The notes beneath the pieces are model-generated. The model worked only from the letters and a program-made list of their open reading frames with translations, made no database searches and was not told the origin of the DNA. DNA of 64,000 nt from the NCBI RefSeq assembly GCF_009712475.1, contig NZ_VCJO01000012.1, positions 87,473 through 151,472 of the forward strand, given 5' to 3'. The position numbers and the translations under genes are program-made. This DNA comes from Micromonospora sp. CP22. GTDB lineage: Bacteria; Actinomycetota; Actinomycetes; Mycobacteriales; Micromonosporaceae. Shown here one piece after another: positions 63,528 through 64,000 of the stretch (position 1 is the first letter of the stretch; each line of letters starts with the position of its first letter).

Positions 63528-63940
63528 CGTGGCAAGAGAACGTTGCATTAAGGTCCGTTGCGGAGGTCACGCTCGGCCGACAGCGTTCACCCCAGCACGC
63601 CGAAGGCCCGTTCATGGTCAAATACCTTCGGGCAGCCAACGTCAAGGATGGAACGCTCGATCTAAGTGATGTGAAGTCGATGAACTTCACCCCCGACGAG
63701 CAGCGGATCTTTGGGCTACGCCCAGGCGATGTCCTCGTAACCGAGGGCAGCGGAAGCCTCTCCTCAGTCGGAGCCTCCGCAGTCTGGCAGGGCGAGATCG
63801 ATGAGATGGTGTGTTTCCAGAACACTCTCCTGCGCATGCGACCCCGTAGCGAGATGATGGACGGGCGGTTCCTCGGCTGGTGGGCTCAGTCGGCTTTCGG
63901 CTCGGGACTCTTCGCGTCACTAGCCTCGGTCTTTCGCTAG
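63524..63940 (+). CDS. hsdS: Type I specificity subunit HsdS, truncated
   Basis: It starts at GTG 63524 (GTGA overlap with hsdM) and stops after 138 codons. It contains most of one target-recognition domain (LRSVAEVTLGRQRSPQH, VKYLRAANVKDGTLDLSDVKSMNF, LRPGDVLVTEGSGSLSSVGASAVW, MVCFQNTLLRMRP, WWAQSAFGSGLFASLAS) and then breaks off where relatives continue into ATG...IYHL and the second half. A full HsdS has about 400 aa. An insertion or rearrangement near 63930 is likely. Confidence 0.85.
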   Translation: MTWQENVALRSVAEVTLGRQRSPQHAEGPFMVKYLRAANVKDGTLDLSDVKSMNFTPDEQRIFGLRPGDVLVTEGSGSLSSVGASAVWQGEIDEMVCFQNTLLRMRPRSEMMDGRFLGWWAQSAFGSGLFASLASVFR

Positions 63941-64000
63941 CTGTTGATCAAGGCCGTGATCTGGGCAGTTGATCTTCTCGGTTTGGGGTTGGGTTTCGCG
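63929..64000. other. Sequence after the hsdS break point
   Basis: After the hsdS frame breaks, the last 70 bases are A+T-richer, contain GTTGATC twice (21 bp apart) and have no HsdS-like coding in any frame that I can recognise. They may be the end of an insertion sequence, but no transposase is visible before the window ends. Confidence 0.35.

Overview
The window is high-GC actinomycete DNA (roughly 70% G+C, many GTG/TTG starts, ATGA/GTGA-coupled genes). Protein types such as YCII-ECF sigma pairs, CHAT/caspase conflict genes and DUF2637-type element genes point to Micromonosporaceae (Micromonospora-like). No rRNA, tRNA or CRISPR array was seen.

Region 1 (1-13.6 kb) is ordinary chromosome. 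It holds a partial FAD oxidoreductase, an F420-type oxidoreductase, a GntR/ABC operon with its operator, an Ig/glycosidase-like gene pair split by a TGATG overlap, two separate YCII-ECF42 sigma modules, a RibD-like reductase, a DUF4173-type membrane protein, a decayed BAAT-type hydrolase and a secreted protein.

Region 2 (13.64-43.46 kb) is the striking part: about 20 genes that look like one multi-component NTP-dependent conflict (defence/programmed-death) system. The + strand carries a CHAT protease and a CHAT-like pseudoprotease. The - strand carries a caspase, a nucleotidyl-cyclase-like protein and a membrane vWA protein. A long + operon follows: GrpE, Hsp70, an Fn3-rich partner, a TRAFAC GTPase, a GTPase-associated protein, a membrane GTPase and a small membrane protein. 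A long - operon faces it: TerY-like vWA, PP2C phosphatase, kinase, NrdG-like radical SAM, a coiled-coil protein and a ClpB-like AAA+ unfoldase. Two unknown proteins and two possible small peptides flank it. A near-identical 12-bp motif (CCGTCCGTCAGG) lies in front of the transcription units of this block, four times exactly and three times as variants. I read it as the shared control element that ties the units together and marks the island's limits.

Region 3 (44.6-49.3 kb) is a decaying mobile-element scar. It has three copies of a leader/small-gene repeat, broken DUF2637 genes, two toxin-antitoxin pairs (one toxin with an early stop codon) and a frameshifted lipoprotein gene.

Region 4 (49.36-64 kb) is a defence island. 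It contains an unknown coiled-coil protein, a HEPN-like protein, a DUF4011-type helicase with a C-terminal Vsr-like nuclease, a small helical protein with a Rad50-like zinc-hook ATPase whose C-terminus may be a HEPN/anticodon-nuclease domain, and a type I modification locus (an unusual HTH-methylase with APPY instead of NPPY, hsdM, and an hsdS that stops early near the window edge).
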